Of a DNA stretch of 64,000 bases, positions 1 through 10,030 are shown piece by piece; the first letter of the stretch is position 1, and every line of letters begins with the position of its first letter. The notes under the pieces were generated by a model. That model made no database searches, had not been told where the DNA came from, and saw only the letters and a list, made by a program, of their open reading frames with translations. The stretch covers positions 1,605,001 through 1,669,000 of the forward strand of contig JAIGNY010001587.1 in assembly GCA_020152595.1 (NCBI GenBank), given 5' to 3'. The position numbers and the translations under genes are program-made. The DNA is from Chiridota heheva. Its lineage: Eukaryota; Echinodermata; Holothuroidea; Apodida; Chiridotidae.

Positions 1-115
1 AATTTTTATTCTATAAGAGCTTTCAAATAAAATCTATTTTTTGGAAAATTAGAGTCATGTATGAGAAGAATATCTAAATGCAGATCATGATGAACATTTT
101 CAAATGTACTAGAAA

Positions 116-712
116 CAGTGGCGCCGTCACGGGTGGGGGAGAGGCATGGGGGCCGTGCCCCCAATGTCTGTCATGTAAACAAAATACGTTGTCCAAAATG
201 GCTATTTTTGACCCTTTTTGATGAAGGGGGGGGGGGGTAGTCTGTATTATTGCAAAATTCGTAATCATCCTAATTTAGCGATAAAAAAAAAGCCGTGTAT
301 TGCACATATTCAGAGTCTTTTGGGTATCTAAAACTTGGAAAAAGCGAGGTTTCCCGGGGGTTTCGCCCCCAGGACCCCCACCGGGAATATTCCCCAGGAC
401 CCCACAAGGGATCCTAACGCGGGTTCCTTGACCCCATGCCGAAAAGGTTTGTGCCCCCCAATATCGAACTCCTATTTTTGACCTCTATAAATGGAGGTGG
501 GGGTTGTCTGTTTCATTGTAAATTTCTATGCTGGCATATTAGATCGTTTAAAATTATCCTAATCTAGTTAAAAGAGTCGTGTATTGCACACATTCAGAGT
601 CTTTTGGGGTATTCAAAACTTGGAAAATGCGAGAATTCCCTAGGGTGGGCCCCTTGACCCCATGCCGAAAAGGTTTGTGTCCACCAAATATTAAACCTTG
701 GCGGCGCCACTT
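116..712. mobile_element. hAT-like non-autonomous element
   Basis: The left end reads CAGTGGCGCCGTCA. The right end, read on the other strand, is AAGTGGCGCCGCCA, so 12 of 14 terminal positions match. The flanks are actagaaa (108-115) and actagaac (713-720), a 7/8 match to an 8-bp target duplication, as expected for hAT elements. The interior holds two direct copies of a segment of about 290 bp: the motif gtgtattgcacatattcaga near 294 recurs near 581 with few changes. No transposase frame is visible, so it is non-autonomous. Confidence 0.65.
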
Positions 713-720
713 ACTAGAAC

Positions 721-1610
721 ATAATACGCAAGATCATAAACTACTTTATTATGAAATAAAATTAAACTTAGTGGCAATAATATATGACAAAATGATTAAG
801 CTTTGCCGACTACAAAATTTACAAGATGTTAAAACAAAATTTAAAACAAAAAGTAGAAGGTAAATAAGAACTACCGGTCAAGCATGGAGGAGAAAATATT
901 GCGATGAAGTGCAAACGATATCATAAAACAGAATGGTCGAAACAATACTAAACAGTCAATCTAATCACCAGAGTGAGACAAAAAAAAACTTTTTACTGAA
1001 ATAATGCAACAGTCAGTAGGCCTATACTTGGCAATTGAGCCTCAAAAGCGATTGCCTAACTTGGTTTTGATAGAGTTTTTTCGAACTCTCAAAGCGCAAC
1101 AACTGAAATCAGTTTCGATGATATTCCCGAACATGCATATTTGATACTGTATAAACAGATAAAGGTATTTGGAACAATAAAGCCTGGAAACTTAATTTAT
1201 AAGAAGCTTTTTAAATTATTGAAAACCATACGAGATGAGAAAAAATCCAAAATGCCCTAAAAATTACCATAAATTTATACAATTATTTCACGGAGGAAGC
1301 TAATTCTAGCAAGAGATTTGGAGATCTTTTTCATCAGTTTTATCATATGCGGGATTTGGAGTGCAAGGGGGGGGGGGTTCCCCCTATACTATTTTCCATA
1401 TTTATATTATTTTATTGTGATTTTGTTTGTATCTTAGTGTAATTTTATGATTTCAGCAGACAAATTTTATTTTGTGACCCCCCCCCCTCCCTCAAACACA
1501 CACGCACACACACTTTCAGTGGCCACGTCCCGCCCATGAATTCTTCCTTATAATATAAATTAAATTAATAAAAAGGTGATAATGCAAAACGTTTCTATTT
1601 TTGAGATGTC
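721..1610. other. Unassigned AT-rich sequence
   Basis: No coding frame or structural RNA is supported here. It contains short homopolymer runs (G near 1368, C near 1481) and an AC-rich patch near 1497-1513. Confidence 0.5.
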
Positions 1611-1737
1611 TTCCCTGACATAAGTCACTTCCCTGACACAAGTCACTTCCCTGACATAAGGCACTTCACTGACATAAGTCACTTCCCTGACACCCTGACA
1701 TAAGTCACTTCCCTGATATAAGTCACAAAATCCTTAC
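1611..1737. repeat. Short tandem repeat, about 19-bp unit
   Basis: About seven imperfect copies of a unit close to cttccctgacataagtca lie head to tail. Some copies have single-base changes (cactgacata, ctgatata) and one unit is truncated. No coding role is visible. Confidence 0.9.
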
Positions 1738-1835
1738 AGGCTGGAGCACTTTTCTTACGCGCGACGGTTATGATAACTATGTTCACATCAAGCGTCATCG
1801 TTTAATACTCTCTCTTTCAACAACACGAATATTAA

Positions 1836-2401
1836 AGGATTAGTTTAAGGGACAAGTACGTGTATCTTATATGAAAGAGGACTTTAAAACAAACGAATTG
1901 GTGAAGAAAGCCTTCAAAAATCGTATTCCGGTAGTTGTCTTATCTCAGTGTGTTGAAATGACTGGTGTAGTTTAAGTCTACTATGGATGGATGGCGCCGT
2001 AATCCTTATATTCTTAACATTTGTTAACGTATTTTAAAGAAAATTCATTTATTTTTTGTACTTTTTGAATTATTTTTTCCTCAAATATTCTTCAGGCATG
2101 TCAGGTGAGAAACTATAATTACCCTTACTAGATTCTGTTTCATTATATTTTTGACATATCATGGTTTGAATGCCACAACATCGCAGAACAAAATATGGTA
2201 GAATACAACACGACTTTCAGGTAAATGAGGCTATGACTTTACAACTAGTCTGATTTCAGTCGTTTCTATACAAATGATACCAAACTTTTAACTTAACTAT
2301 CTCCTTGACGTAGTAAGATTTGTGATATTTTTTCACCATTTTCTTTCTTTTAAAGTGCTCTTCCATACAAGGTTGACTTGCTTGACCCCTGAACTATTCC
2401 T
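1836..2401. mobile_element. piggyBac-type MITE, copy 1
   Basis: The element begins AGGATTAGTTTAAGGG after TTAA (1832-1835). It ends ...CCCCTGAACTATTCCT before TTAT, a degenerate TTAA. Its outer 150-190 bp are inverted repeats of each other. Motifs such as 'gaaacgactgaaatcagac' (reverse strand near 2250) are shared with the copy at 5975-6530. There is no transposase. The TTAA target and long terminal inverted repeats are typical of piggyBac-derived MITEs. Confidence 0.75.
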
Positions 2402-4499
2402 TTATAGGTACATAGACACTTGTAGTTCGGTAGTTTTGGCTAATATACATTTTGAAGAATTTATGGAAAAGTATGTATGGAAAAATAGAGAGCCTAATGT
2501 AATTTTTTCAATCCTAAATTTCGGACACTGAAAATCTTCTGTTTTCTCCTTTTAAGGGTAATAATAGATATTCAATACGTTTTCGCCATAATCATCTGCT
2601 CAACTAACGTTGGTGGAGGATAGAAAAACAGAATAACATGAGGAATTCCATAGGTTGTCTTGCTATGATATCACAAACTTTTACTAAAATTTGCATAATT
2701 GATCTTAATAAGGCCTGTAAGTCCAAAATGCTGCAAAATAGTCCATTTTTAACCAATTTTCATTGAAAAAATGTGTATTATTTTTATGTTTTGTAGCATA
2801 TATTCTTCCTATTAAAGGAGCGCTAGACCGAAAAGTTCGGGCCCTCGTTTTTACGAATTTCACAGATATATTATCCACATCAGGTCAATAAACTTCATGC
2901 CTTCATAGCCCACAAACGACGTGAGAGCAAAGGTCACTTAAATATTCATGTTAACCAGAAAATTGCTATACCATTGCGTGATAGATAAGCATTCGATTTG
3001 GGGGGGACCCCTAAAAAGTACGGCCTCACTTTTCAGTCCAGTGCTCTTTTGAGACATATTATAAGAGATTTTTTAATGCCCGTCCTTTGTGCCTCATTGA
3101 CTTTGTATTTTGTTTACCAAGGGGGTTATGGTCGCCATGACTCCCTACACCAGCTCCAATACATCCCCTTCCCAGCTCCAATACATTCCCTCCTCACCTA
3201 CAATACATCCCCTCCCCTTGCTCCAATATCTGCCTCCCCAGCTTCATTACATACCTGACTCCGAGCCATATATATTAAAAAAAATTAAGAAACAAATACA
3301 CGCCAAACTGTTTTACGGCTGCAATAAACTGATAAACAGATCAATATGTGGAGAAGTCTGTCCATACCTGTCTAGATCAGAGCATGACTGTACGCATTCC
3401 CCGCTCAACTCACTGCTGAATTATTCCAACAAGATTAAACCTGGAGTGCTTGACTTAATTTATCTGCCAATCAATATTTCTATTTTTTACGTCCACCTAT
3501 AGGAGGTCACAAATCCTCTCATGTTGATAGTCGTCTACTCGACAGAAAGCAAATTGCTCATTGTTTGCTCCGAAGATCAATTGGATTTATTCTGCCTCTT
3601 CACTCTATTAAAAGGAGGAGATAAAACTATTCTTACAGTAATTTCAACAGCTACTGGAAAGAGCTAGAAACAGGGATAAACAAACTGACATCGTTAGCAA
3701 CGCGCATTTAGTGACGTTTTTGTTTGATATAGCAATTGCACGTGAACGATTTAAGTTGAGTAATTGAAAATATTTAAGAAATAAAGTGACGGATGTAACT
3801 TGGTTATATATATGATGAGTGAACAAACTGTGTCAGTGTGTGAGATTTGAGGAAGGATTTTCACTATATGATAATTCTGAATTGAAGAAACTGACGTTGG
3901 ATTTTTCTCCCTTGCATGTGGAACATTCTTGGAAGATTTACTGGACTGTGCATCCACTTACATGTTTTACATCAGATGCATCATATTTCGTGATTGAAAT
4001 GAAAGAATACTAGATTAACAGCCTGAAGAAGTCGTAATTGAATTTTTGCAACCTATAATAATGGAAAATTTATATCTTCTAGCATAAAGCGTATACAACC
4101 ACGCAACATCAATTTCAAAGTTGATAAAGTTGTGGAACTCATGAAATGGACTGAAATTAAACAAACCGTCAAAAAATTAAAGCTATAAAACTAGAACTCA
4201 AGATGATGTTCTTGTGCAGATGATTTTTAGTGGATATATAGATAAGACCGTGCTAAAGTGCTATTGAACCAATTTAACTCATCAAACCACTAAAAAGGAT
4301 CTTATCTCAATCGTCAACAACTCACATTAATCAGATGATCATACAAAACGATTTTTCTTGAAGATAGATTCGTATTTTGCTTTTTAGAATCGTTGTATAA
4401 ATCACTTGTCAAACGGTCAAAGACATAAACGGACAAAGTCACGAAAAATCTAAAGACATATATTCCTTAAATTCATCAACGACAAAAAAATAAGGGAAA
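2402..4499. other. Intergenic sequence upstream of the Tctex gene
   Basis: No gene is supported. At 3140-3250 there is a degenerate short repeat around 'ccagctccaatacatcccc', which makes local open frames of biased composition. Sequence near 2740-2820 resembles 46800-46870, a dispersed low-copy similarity. Nothing else stands out by eye. Confidence 0.5.
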
Positions 4500-5081
4500 A
4501 TGTTGGCCTCGAAGTTACTAAAAGCTTCTCAGAAAGATGACTCAGACGGATCGAGATCCACTAGTGCCGCCGACGGTCCCCCGCCATCGGAAATGAGTGA
4601 AACCGCCTCACATGTATCCAAACCCCCTAGTTTAGGATTATTTGGAAAAAAGAGTGTCTGGAATAATGTTGCGAAGAAATTAAACCCCAAAATTAGCGAA
4701 AAACGATCAGCTTATGTGCCGAGAATCAAGTATGAGAATACATTTAAGACGCAGCCGAATGAAGAATTTGATGGACCTAAAGTTCAACGTTTTGTTGAAG
4801 AATTATTAGAAACACGTTTAAAAACGGAGGAATACGACCCACACAAAACAAGTGCGTTGAGCACGACCCTCGCTGATGTTATAAAAGGTAGGGTAAAAAA
4901 GATGGGATTTAAAAGGCATAAGATTGTCGTTCATGTTGTTGTTGGATGCAAACAGCGTCAAGGAATGCAAATATGTAGCAGGTGTGTTTGGGATACAAAA
5001 ACTGATAACTCTGTAACAGCTCGGTACGAAAATGATTCACTTTATGTTTGTGCCTCTGTATTTGGAATTTATTTTGAATAG
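4500..5081 (+). CDS. Tctex-type dynein light chain domain protein (DYNLT4/5-like)
   Basis: This single uninterrupted frame encodes 193 residues. Residues 1-70 are a polar, Ser/Lys-rich tail of the kind seen in Tctex1-domain-containing proteins. Residues 78-193 match the Tctex-1 fold: YENTFK (78-83) opens it, then an alpha-helical stretch VQRFVEELLETRL, the helix TLADVIKGRVKKMGF, the beta strand KIVVHVVVG (141-149), the conserved SRCVWD (160-165), and the final strands ending VFGIYFE. Known family members bind the dynein intermediate chain in cytoplasmic or axonemal motors. The length is close to vertebrate DYNLT5 (TCTEX1D1) proteins. The start was chosen as the first ATG of the frame (aaaATGtt). 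The domain is complete to its natural C-terminal end, so the gene looks intact. Vertebrate relatives usually have introns, so this copy may be an old retrocopy; no poly(A) tract or target duplication is visible. Which paralogue it is cannot be settled by eye. Confidence 0.88.
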   Translation: MLASKLLKASQKDDSDGSRSTSAADGPPPSEMSETASHVSKPPSLGLFGKKSVWNNVAKKLNPKISEKRSAYVPRIKYENTFKTQPNEEFDGPKVQRFVEELLETRLKTEEYDPHKTSALSTTLADVIKGRVKKMGFKRHKIVVHVVVGCKQRQGMQICSRCVWDTKTDNSVTARYENDSLYVCASVFGIYFE

Positions 5082-5482
5082 ACCGCAATTTTTATGACCC
5101 TATACGACTAGTGGCGGTGCTAGGATTTCGATGTCGGGGCAAGATAGGGGCATGTTTGTATTATGTGGGGACAGGCAAAGGCCCACAATACAAAGTTTTC
5201 TGGGGGAAAGTGAGGGAATGCGATCTCGTGATATAAAAAAGTTTGGCATGAGATTGTTATTTTTGGTATGTAGGCCCACCAGCTTGAACTGTGTACCCCC
5301 GCGAACGCCGACATAATCGTCCACCTGGTCCACCACGCAAAAACATGTATATGATATTCCGTTGACTGAAAAAAAATCATCCGGCTGATCATGGTCCTCT
5401 GTAACCAGAGAGATGCCATTTTAGAATAGCATATCCCTGCAGTAGCCAGGTAACGGTTTTGTCACTTTGTGAAGGTGCAACA

Positions 5483-5488
5483 AATAAA
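5483..5488 (+). promoter_or_regulatory. Candidate polyadenylation signal of the Tctex gene
   Basis: This is the first AATAAA on the plus strand after the stop codon at 5081, about 400 bases downstream. It is a motif match only; the actual 3' end is unknown. Confidence 0.3.
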
Positions 5489-5534
5489 CTGATTCAAAGG
5501 AGAGTATTTTACCTCTTCATCATGACACTACCAT

Positions 5535-6852
5535 TGTTAAAAATAGGGTCACCGTGGCAAACCATCATGGCCAAACTGCCAAAAGCTGTGCTTAAATGAA
5601 ATACAAGCGTGGTTAATATATACCATGAAACTTTTCATTTTTGAAACTTTAGCTGGGAAGCTGTTGTGAACGCTTGCCAGAACGCTTGATTAAACGATAA
5701 TTAGAGTTAATGGTTAATATATATGTATAAGCGTTATAACTTCCAAGAAGTAAAATTGCAAACGTATTATTTTTATATTCAATTTTTAAGCTGTTCACGT
5801 TGATATCGAATGGTAATCACCATGATCTATTGACAAAGACACAGACAAATATATGAAAACAGAAAAGAGAGTTGAGTAAAGAATCAGTTGTGTTTCATCA
5901 CCTGAATTTTAACCATGCAATTTTAAAAATAGGAATCACCGTGGCAAACTATCATGGCCAAACGCTGTGTTTAAAGGATTGGATCAGTGGTCAAGCATGT
6001 TTATCATATAAAAAGAAGGACTTCAAAAAAAACATAATGGTGAAAAAACATTCAAAAATTGTATTCCGTAATGGAGATGTTTAAGTTTAAAGTTTTGTAT
6101 TATTTGTGTAGAAACGACTGAAATCAGACTAGTTGTGATGTCATGGCCTCATATTCCTTAAAGTCTTTATGTATTCTATTACATTTTGTCCTGCGATTTT
6201 GTGGCTTGAAACTAATGGGATATGTCAAAAAAGTAGTAAAACTGAATCTAAAAAAGGTATTTATGATATACCACCTAAAAAAAAGTTTGTGGAAAAATAA
6301 TCTAAATAGTGAACAAATTAAATAAACTTTCTTTAGAATACACAAAGATTTTAAGGAATCTGAGTCTGTGACATCAAAACAAGTCTTGATTTTAGTCGCT
6401 TCTACAAAAATGATACCAGACTTTAAACTTGAATATCTCCGTAACGGAATAAAAATTTGCAATGCTTTCTTCACCATTTTTTTCCCTTCTTTCATAAAGG
6501 ATGGACATGCTTGACCACTGAATTAATCCCTTAAATGAAATACTAGCATGGTATAATATATGCCATATCATTTTTGAAACTTTAGCTGGGAAGCTGCTGG
6601 AAACGCTTGCCAGGACGTTTGATTAAACGATAATTAGAGTTAATGGTTAATATATATGTATAAACGTTATAACTTCCAAGAAGTAAAATTGCAAAAGTAC
6701 TATTATTTTCATTTAATTTTTAAGTTGTTCACGTTCATAACGAATGGTAATCACCATGATCTATTAACAAAGACACAGAAAAATATATAAAAAAGGAAGA
6801 GAGAGTTGGAGTAAAAATCAGTCGTGTTTCATCACCGGAATTTTAACCATGC
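5535..6852. repeat. Tandem segmental duplication, second copy split by a MITE
   Basis: Unit 1 (about 5535-5917) and unit 2 (about 5918-6852) are strongly similar. Both contain 'caccgtggcaaac', 'aaactttagctgggaagctg', 'ggttaatatatatgtata' and 'atcaccatgatctatt', and both end ttttaaccatgc. Unit 2 is longer because an inverted-repeat element (5975-6530) sits at a TTAA that is uninterrupted in unit 1 (5592-5595). The right boundary joins directly to the tRNA-Cys array. Confidence 0.85.
5975..6530. mobile_element. piggyBac-type MITE, copy 2, with empty site
   Basis: The element starts AGGATTGGATCAGTGGTCA and ends TGACCACTGAATTAATCCC. It is flanked by TTAA at 5971-5974 and 6531-6534. The neighbouring duplicate preserves the uninserted target: gctgtgcTTAAatgaaatac near 5585-5603. 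The terminal inverted repeats extend well over 100 bp and match copy 1. No transposase is present; the open frames inside are chance frames of the inverted repeats. Confidence 0.88.
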
Positions 6853-6901
6853 ATGACCTCTCGATCTGCAGTCGAATACGCTACCACTGAGCTATATCCC
6901 C
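6853..6901 (-). pseudogene. tRNA-Cys fragment (5' half and anticodon)
   Basis: It has the D arm, the GCA anticodon loop and the variable region. The T arm and the 3' acceptor strand are replaced by the end of the adjacent duplication (ttttaaccatgc). Confidence 0.85.
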
Positions 6902-7006
6902 GTTTAGGTATTGTCTTTTATATACAGCAATTTATTAGTCCATATTTGAAATGTAGAAAATAGTTCACTTGGTAGTTGGCTAAAATATGTTGTAAATACT
7001 GAACTA

Positions 7007-7077
7007 GGGGACACCCGGATTTAAACTAGGGACCCCTCGATCTGCAGTCAAATGCTCTACCACTAAGCTATCTCCCC
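7007..7077 (-). pseudogene. Degenerate tRNA-Cys(GCA)
   Basis: Full length, with anticodon loop CTGCAGA. The B box has drifted (GTTTAAATCC), the T stem has an A-C mismatch, and the acceptor has a G-G mismatch at 6-67. Probably inactive. Confidence 0.8.
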
Positions 7078-7191
7078 GTTATCAGGTTATATGCATTGTG
7101 TTTTATATACAGTAATTTATTGTTCCAAATTTAAAATGCAGGGCTGCTGGAGATGAAATAGTTGATAGTTGACTAAAACATTTTGTAACTA

Positions 7192-7262
7192 GGGGACACC
7201 CGGATTTGAACCAGGGACCTCTCGATCTGCTGTCGAATGCTCTACCACTGAGCGATTTTCCC
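7192..7262 (-). pseudogene. Degenerate tRNA-Cys(GCA), damaged acceptor
   Basis: The T arm and D arm are intact. The 5' acceptor strand is GGGAAAA instead of GGGGATA, which gives two mismatches with TGTCCCC. The anticodon loop is CAGCAGA, so U33 is lost. Probably non-functional. Confidence 0.75.
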
Positions 7263-7353
7263 GTATAGGTATTTTCTTTCATATGCAGCAATTTATTAGT
7301 CATATTTAAAAAGCAGAAAATAGTTGGTAGCTGCTTAAAATATTTTGTAACTA

Positions 7354-7424
7354 GAGGACACTCAAATTTGAACCAGAGACCCCTCGATCTGTAGTCGAAT
7401 GCTCTACCACTGAGCTATATCCTC
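7354..7424 (-). pseudogene. tRNA-Cys copy with anticodon ACA
   Basis: Full length. The anticodon loop is CTACAGA, so the anticodon reads ACA, complementary to UGU. The 3' side of the acceptor and the T stem carry several changes (gaggacactcaaat on the plus strand), so it is probably a pseudogene. Confidence 0.75.
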
Positions 7425-7506
7425 GTTATAGACATTATTGTTCCAAATTTAAAATGCAGGGAATAAAGTAGCTCAGTGGCAGTTGTCTAAAATACTCATT
7501 AATTAT

Positions 7507-7574
7507 GGGACACTTTTATTTAAACGAGGGACCTCGATCTGCAGTCGAATGATCTACCACTGAGCTATATCCTC
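7507..7574 (-). pseudogene. tRNA-Cys pseudogene
   Basis: The D arm and anticodon loop CTGCAGA are recognisable. The T-arm side is diverged and shortened (cttttatttaaacgaggga on the plus strand). Confidence 0.75.
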
Positions 7575-7677
7575 GTTATAGACATCGTTTTTCATATACA
7601 GCAATTTATTGTTCCAAATCTAAAATGCAGGGGATAAAGTAGCTCAGTGGTAGTTGTCTAAAATACTTATTAACCAT

Positions 7678-7749
7678 GGGACACTTTGATTTGTACCAGG
7701 GACCTCTCGATCTGCATTCGAATACTTTATACCACTAAGCTATATCCCC
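7678..7749 (-). pseudogene. tRNA-Cys pseudogene
   Basis: The D arm is distorted by extra bases (actttataccactaagct on the plus strand), the loop reads ATGCAGA, and the T loop is altered (tttgtaccag). It closely resembles the copies at 8373 and 9313, so this variant was itself duplicated with the array. Confidence 0.75.
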
Positions 7750-7856
7750 GTTACAGTTACTGTCTTTTATATACAGCATTTTATTGTTTAAAATTTAAAA
7801 TGCAGAGCTGCTGGGGGATAAACTAGGTGGTAGCTGGCTAAAATATTGTATAACTA

Positions 7857-7927
7857 GGGGACACCCGGACTTGAACCAGGGACCTCTCGATCTGCAGTCG
7901 AATGCTCTACCACTGAGCTATATCCCC
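7857..7927 (-). tRNA. tRNA-Cys (GCA), canonical copy 1
   Basis: The 71-nt minus-strand sequence folds into a full cloverleaf. The acceptor GGGGATA pairs with TGTCCCC (one T-G wobble), the D stem is GCTC/GAGC, and the anticodon stem TTCGA/TCGAG encloses the loop CTGCAGA with anticodon GCA. The T stem CCTGG/CCGGG encloses TTCAAGT. The A box TAGCTCAGTGG and B box GGTTCAAGTCC match pol III consensus. A TTTT run lies about 15 nt beyond the 3' end as a possible terminator. It is very close to animal nuclear tRNA-Cys. CCA is not encoded, as expected. Confidence 0.9.
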
Positions 7928-8030
7928 GTATATATTGTTTTTTATATGCAGCAATTTATTAGCCCATATTTAAAATACAGAAAATAGTTCACTTGGTAGT
8001 TGGCTAAAATATTTTGTTACTACTGAACTA

Positions 8031-8101
8031 GGGGACACCCGGATTTGAACCAGAGACCTCTCGAGCTGTAGTCGAATGCTCTACCACTGAGCTATATTTA
8101 C
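8031..8101 (-). pseudogene. tRNA-Cys copy with anticodon ACA
   Basis: The 5' acceptor strand is GTAAATA and cannot pair with TGTCCCC. The anticodon loop is CTACAGC (ACA). The D arm and B box are retained. Confidence 0.78.
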
Positions 8102-8207
8102 GTATAGATATAATGTTTTTTATATGCAGTAATTTATTAGTCCATATTTAAAAGTTTAAAATGCAGAAAATAGTTCACTTGGTAGTTGGCTAAAATATTT
8201 TGTAACT

Positions 8208-8267
8208 AGGGACACCCGGATTTAAATCAGGGACCCGTCAAATGCTCTACCACTGAGCTATATCCTC
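8208..8267 (-). pseudogene. tRNA-Cys pseudogene lacking the anticodon loop
   Basis: The D arm and acceptor are recognisable. About 10 bases covering the anticodon loop are deleted (gggacccgtcaaatgctct on the plus strand). Confidence 0.85.
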
Positions 8268-8372
8268 GTTATAGATATCGTTCTTCACAAACAGCAATTT
8301 ATTTTTCCACATTTGAAATGCAGGGGATAATTTATAGCTTAGTGGTAGTTGTATAAAATACTTATTAAGTAT

Positions 8373-8436
8373 GGGACACTTTGATTTGAACCTCGATCTG
8401 CATTCGAATACTTTTTACCACTAAGCTATATCCCCG
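8373..8436 (-). pseudogene. tRNA-Cys pseudogene
   Basis: The T arm is truncated (gatttgaacctcgatctgc on the plus strand) and extra T residues disrupt the D arm. It is related to the variant copies at 7678 and 9313. Confidence 0.75.
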
Positions 8437-8545
8437 TTACAGTTACTGTCTTTTATATGCAGCATTTTATTGTTTACAATATAAAACGCAGAGCTGCTGC
8501 GGGATAAACTAGTTGGTAACCGGCTAAAAAAAAAAATTATGACTA

Positions 8546-8616
8546 GGGGACACCCGGATTTGAACCAGGGACCTCTCGATCTGCAGTCGAATGCTCTACC
8601 ACTGAGCTATATCCCC
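8546..8616 (-). tRNA. tRNA-Cys (GCA), canonical copy 2
   Basis: It is identical in structure to the copy at 7857-7927, with the more usual T loop TTCAAAT. All four stems pair, the anticodon is GCA, and the A and B boxes are consensus. A run of 11 T on the minus strand begins about 12 nt after the 3' end, a strong pol III terminator. This is the most likely active gene of the array. Confidence 0.92.
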
Positions 8617-8719
8617 GTATACATTGTCTTTTATATACAGAAATTTATTAGCCCATATTTAAAATGCAAAAAATAGTTCACTTGGTAGTTGGCTAAAATA
8701 TTTTGTAACTACTAAACTA

Positions 8720-8788
8720 GGGAACACCCGGACTTGAACCAGGGACCCTCGAGCTGCAGTCGAATGTTTTACCACTGAGCTATAGCCC
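8720..8788 (-). pseudogene. Degenerate tRNA-Cys(GCA)
   Basis: The 5' acceptor is GGGCTATA, the D stem is damaged (GTAAAACATT), and the acceptor 3' strand is TGTTCCC. The anticodon GCA and B box are retained. Confidence 0.75.
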
Positions 8789-8898
8789 GTATAGGTATAT
8801 TGTCTTTTATATACAGCAATTTATTAGCCCATATCTAAAATGCAAAAAATAGTTCACTTGGTAGGCCTAGTAGGCTAAAATATTTTGTAACTACTAAA

Positions 8899-8924
8899 CT
8901 AGGGGACATCCGGATTTGAACCAC
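8899..8924 (-). pseudogene. tRNA-Cys 3' fragment
   Basis: Only the acceptor 3' strand and T arm remain (ggggacatccggatttgaac on the plus strand). The sequence then jumps directly into the spacer motif 'tgcagaaaatagttcacttg'. This looks like unequal recombination within the array. Confidence 0.8.
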
Positions 8925-8971
8925 TGCAGAAAATAGTTCACTTGGTAGTTGGCTAAAATATTTTGTAGCTA

Positions 8972-9041
8972 GGGACACCCGGATTTGAACAAGCGACCCC
9001 TCGATCTGCAGTCGAATGCTCTAATACTAAGCTATATCCTC
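8972..9041 (-). pseudogene. Degenerate tRNA-Cys(GCA)
   Basis: The D arm is mutated (ctaatactaagct on the plus strand), while the anticodon loop CTGCAGA is kept. The acceptor is one base short. Confidence 0.75.
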
Positions 9042-9145
9042 GTTATGGCATCGTTTCTCATATACAACAATTTATTGTTCCAAATTTAAAATGCAGAGCT
9101 GCTGGCATAAACTAGTTGGTAGATGGCTAAAATATTTATTGATTA

Positions 9146-9210
9146 GGGGACACTTGGACCAGGGACCTCTCGATCTGCAGTCGAATGATCTACCACTAAG
9201 CTATATCCTC
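9146..9210 (-). pseudogene. tRNA-Cys pseudogene with T-arm deletion
   Basis: The T loop and part of its stem are deleted (ggggacacttggaccaggga on the plus strand). The anticodon GCA and D arm remain. Confidence 0.78.
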
Positions 9211-9312
9211 GTTATAGACATCGTTTTTCATATACAGCAATTTATTGTTCCAAATATAAGATGCAGGGATAAAGTAGCTCAGTGGTAGTTGTCTAAAATA
9301 CTTATTAAGTAT

Positions 9313-9384
9313 GGGACACTTTGATTTGTACCAGGGACCTCTCGATCTGCATTCGAATACTTTATACCACTAAGCTATATCCCC
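9313..9384 (-). pseudogene. tRNA-Cys pseudogene
   Basis: It is almost identical to the variant at 7678-7749, including the altered T loop (tttgtaccag) and expanded D arm. This shows duplication of a block containing several units. Confidence 0.78.
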
Positions 9385-9491
9385 GTGACAGTTACTGTCT
9401 TTTATATACAGCATTTAATTGTTTAAAATTTAAAACGCAGACCTGCTGCGGGATAAACTACTTGGTAACTGGCTAAAAAAAAATATAACTA

Positions 9492-9562
9492 GAGAACACT
9501 CGGATTTGAACCAGGGACCTCTCGATCTGCAGTCGAATGCTCTACCACTGAGCTAAATCCCC
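9492..9562 (-). pseudogene. Near-intact tRNA-Cys(GCA)
   Basis: The D arm, anticodon arm and B box are intact. The acceptor pairs GGGGATT with TGTTCTC through several G-T wobbles and one mismatch. It could still be transcribed but is weaker than the canonical copies. Confidence 0.6.
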
Positions 9563-9665
9563 GTATATATTGTTTTTTATATACAGCAACTTATTAGGCC
9601 ATATTTAAAATGCAGAAAATAGTTCACTTGGTAATTGGTCAAAATAGTTTGTAACTACTGAATTA

Positions 9666-9736
9666 GGGAACACCCGGATATAAACCAGGGACCTCTCGAG
9701 CTGCAGTCGAATGCTCTACCACTGAGCTATATCCCC
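9666..9736 (-). pseudogene. tRNA-Cys(GCA) with damaged B box
   Basis: The acceptor, D arm and anticodon loop are close to canonical. The T loop reads GGTTTATATCC, losing the conserved TTCAA of the B box. Confidence 0.72.
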
Positions 9737-9844
9737 ATATAGATGTACTGTCTTTATATGCAGCAATTTATTGTTTCAAATTTAAGATGTAGAGCTAATG
9801 GGGATAAAATAGTTGGTAGCTGGCTAAGATATTTTGTACCAATT

Positions 9845-9918
9845 GGAAAACCCGGATTTGAACCAGGGACCCGTACCTCTCGCCAACAGTCGATTACTCT
9901 ACCATTGAGCCATATCCC
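9845..9918 (-). pseudogene. tRNA-Cys-derived copy with anticodon position GTT
   Basis: The A box (GGCTCAATGGTAGAG) and B box are good. The anticodon loop reads CTGTTGG, which would be GTT at the anticodon position. A short duplication enlarges the variable region (gggacccgtacctct on the plus strand), and the anticodon stem pairs poorly. Confidence 0.7.
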
Positions 9919-10030
9919 CGTTACAGGTAGCCTTTTGTATTCTATCTGGAGCAATTCATTGTTCCAAATTTAAAATGCAGGGCTGCTGGGGATAAAACAG
10001 TTGGTAGCTTGCTACAATATTTTATATCTA

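Noticed and set aside
3110..3502. 130-codon plus-strand frame
   Set aside because: It starts in a short repeat of CCAGCTCCAATACATCC type and shows no recognisable domain, splice pattern or codon bias.
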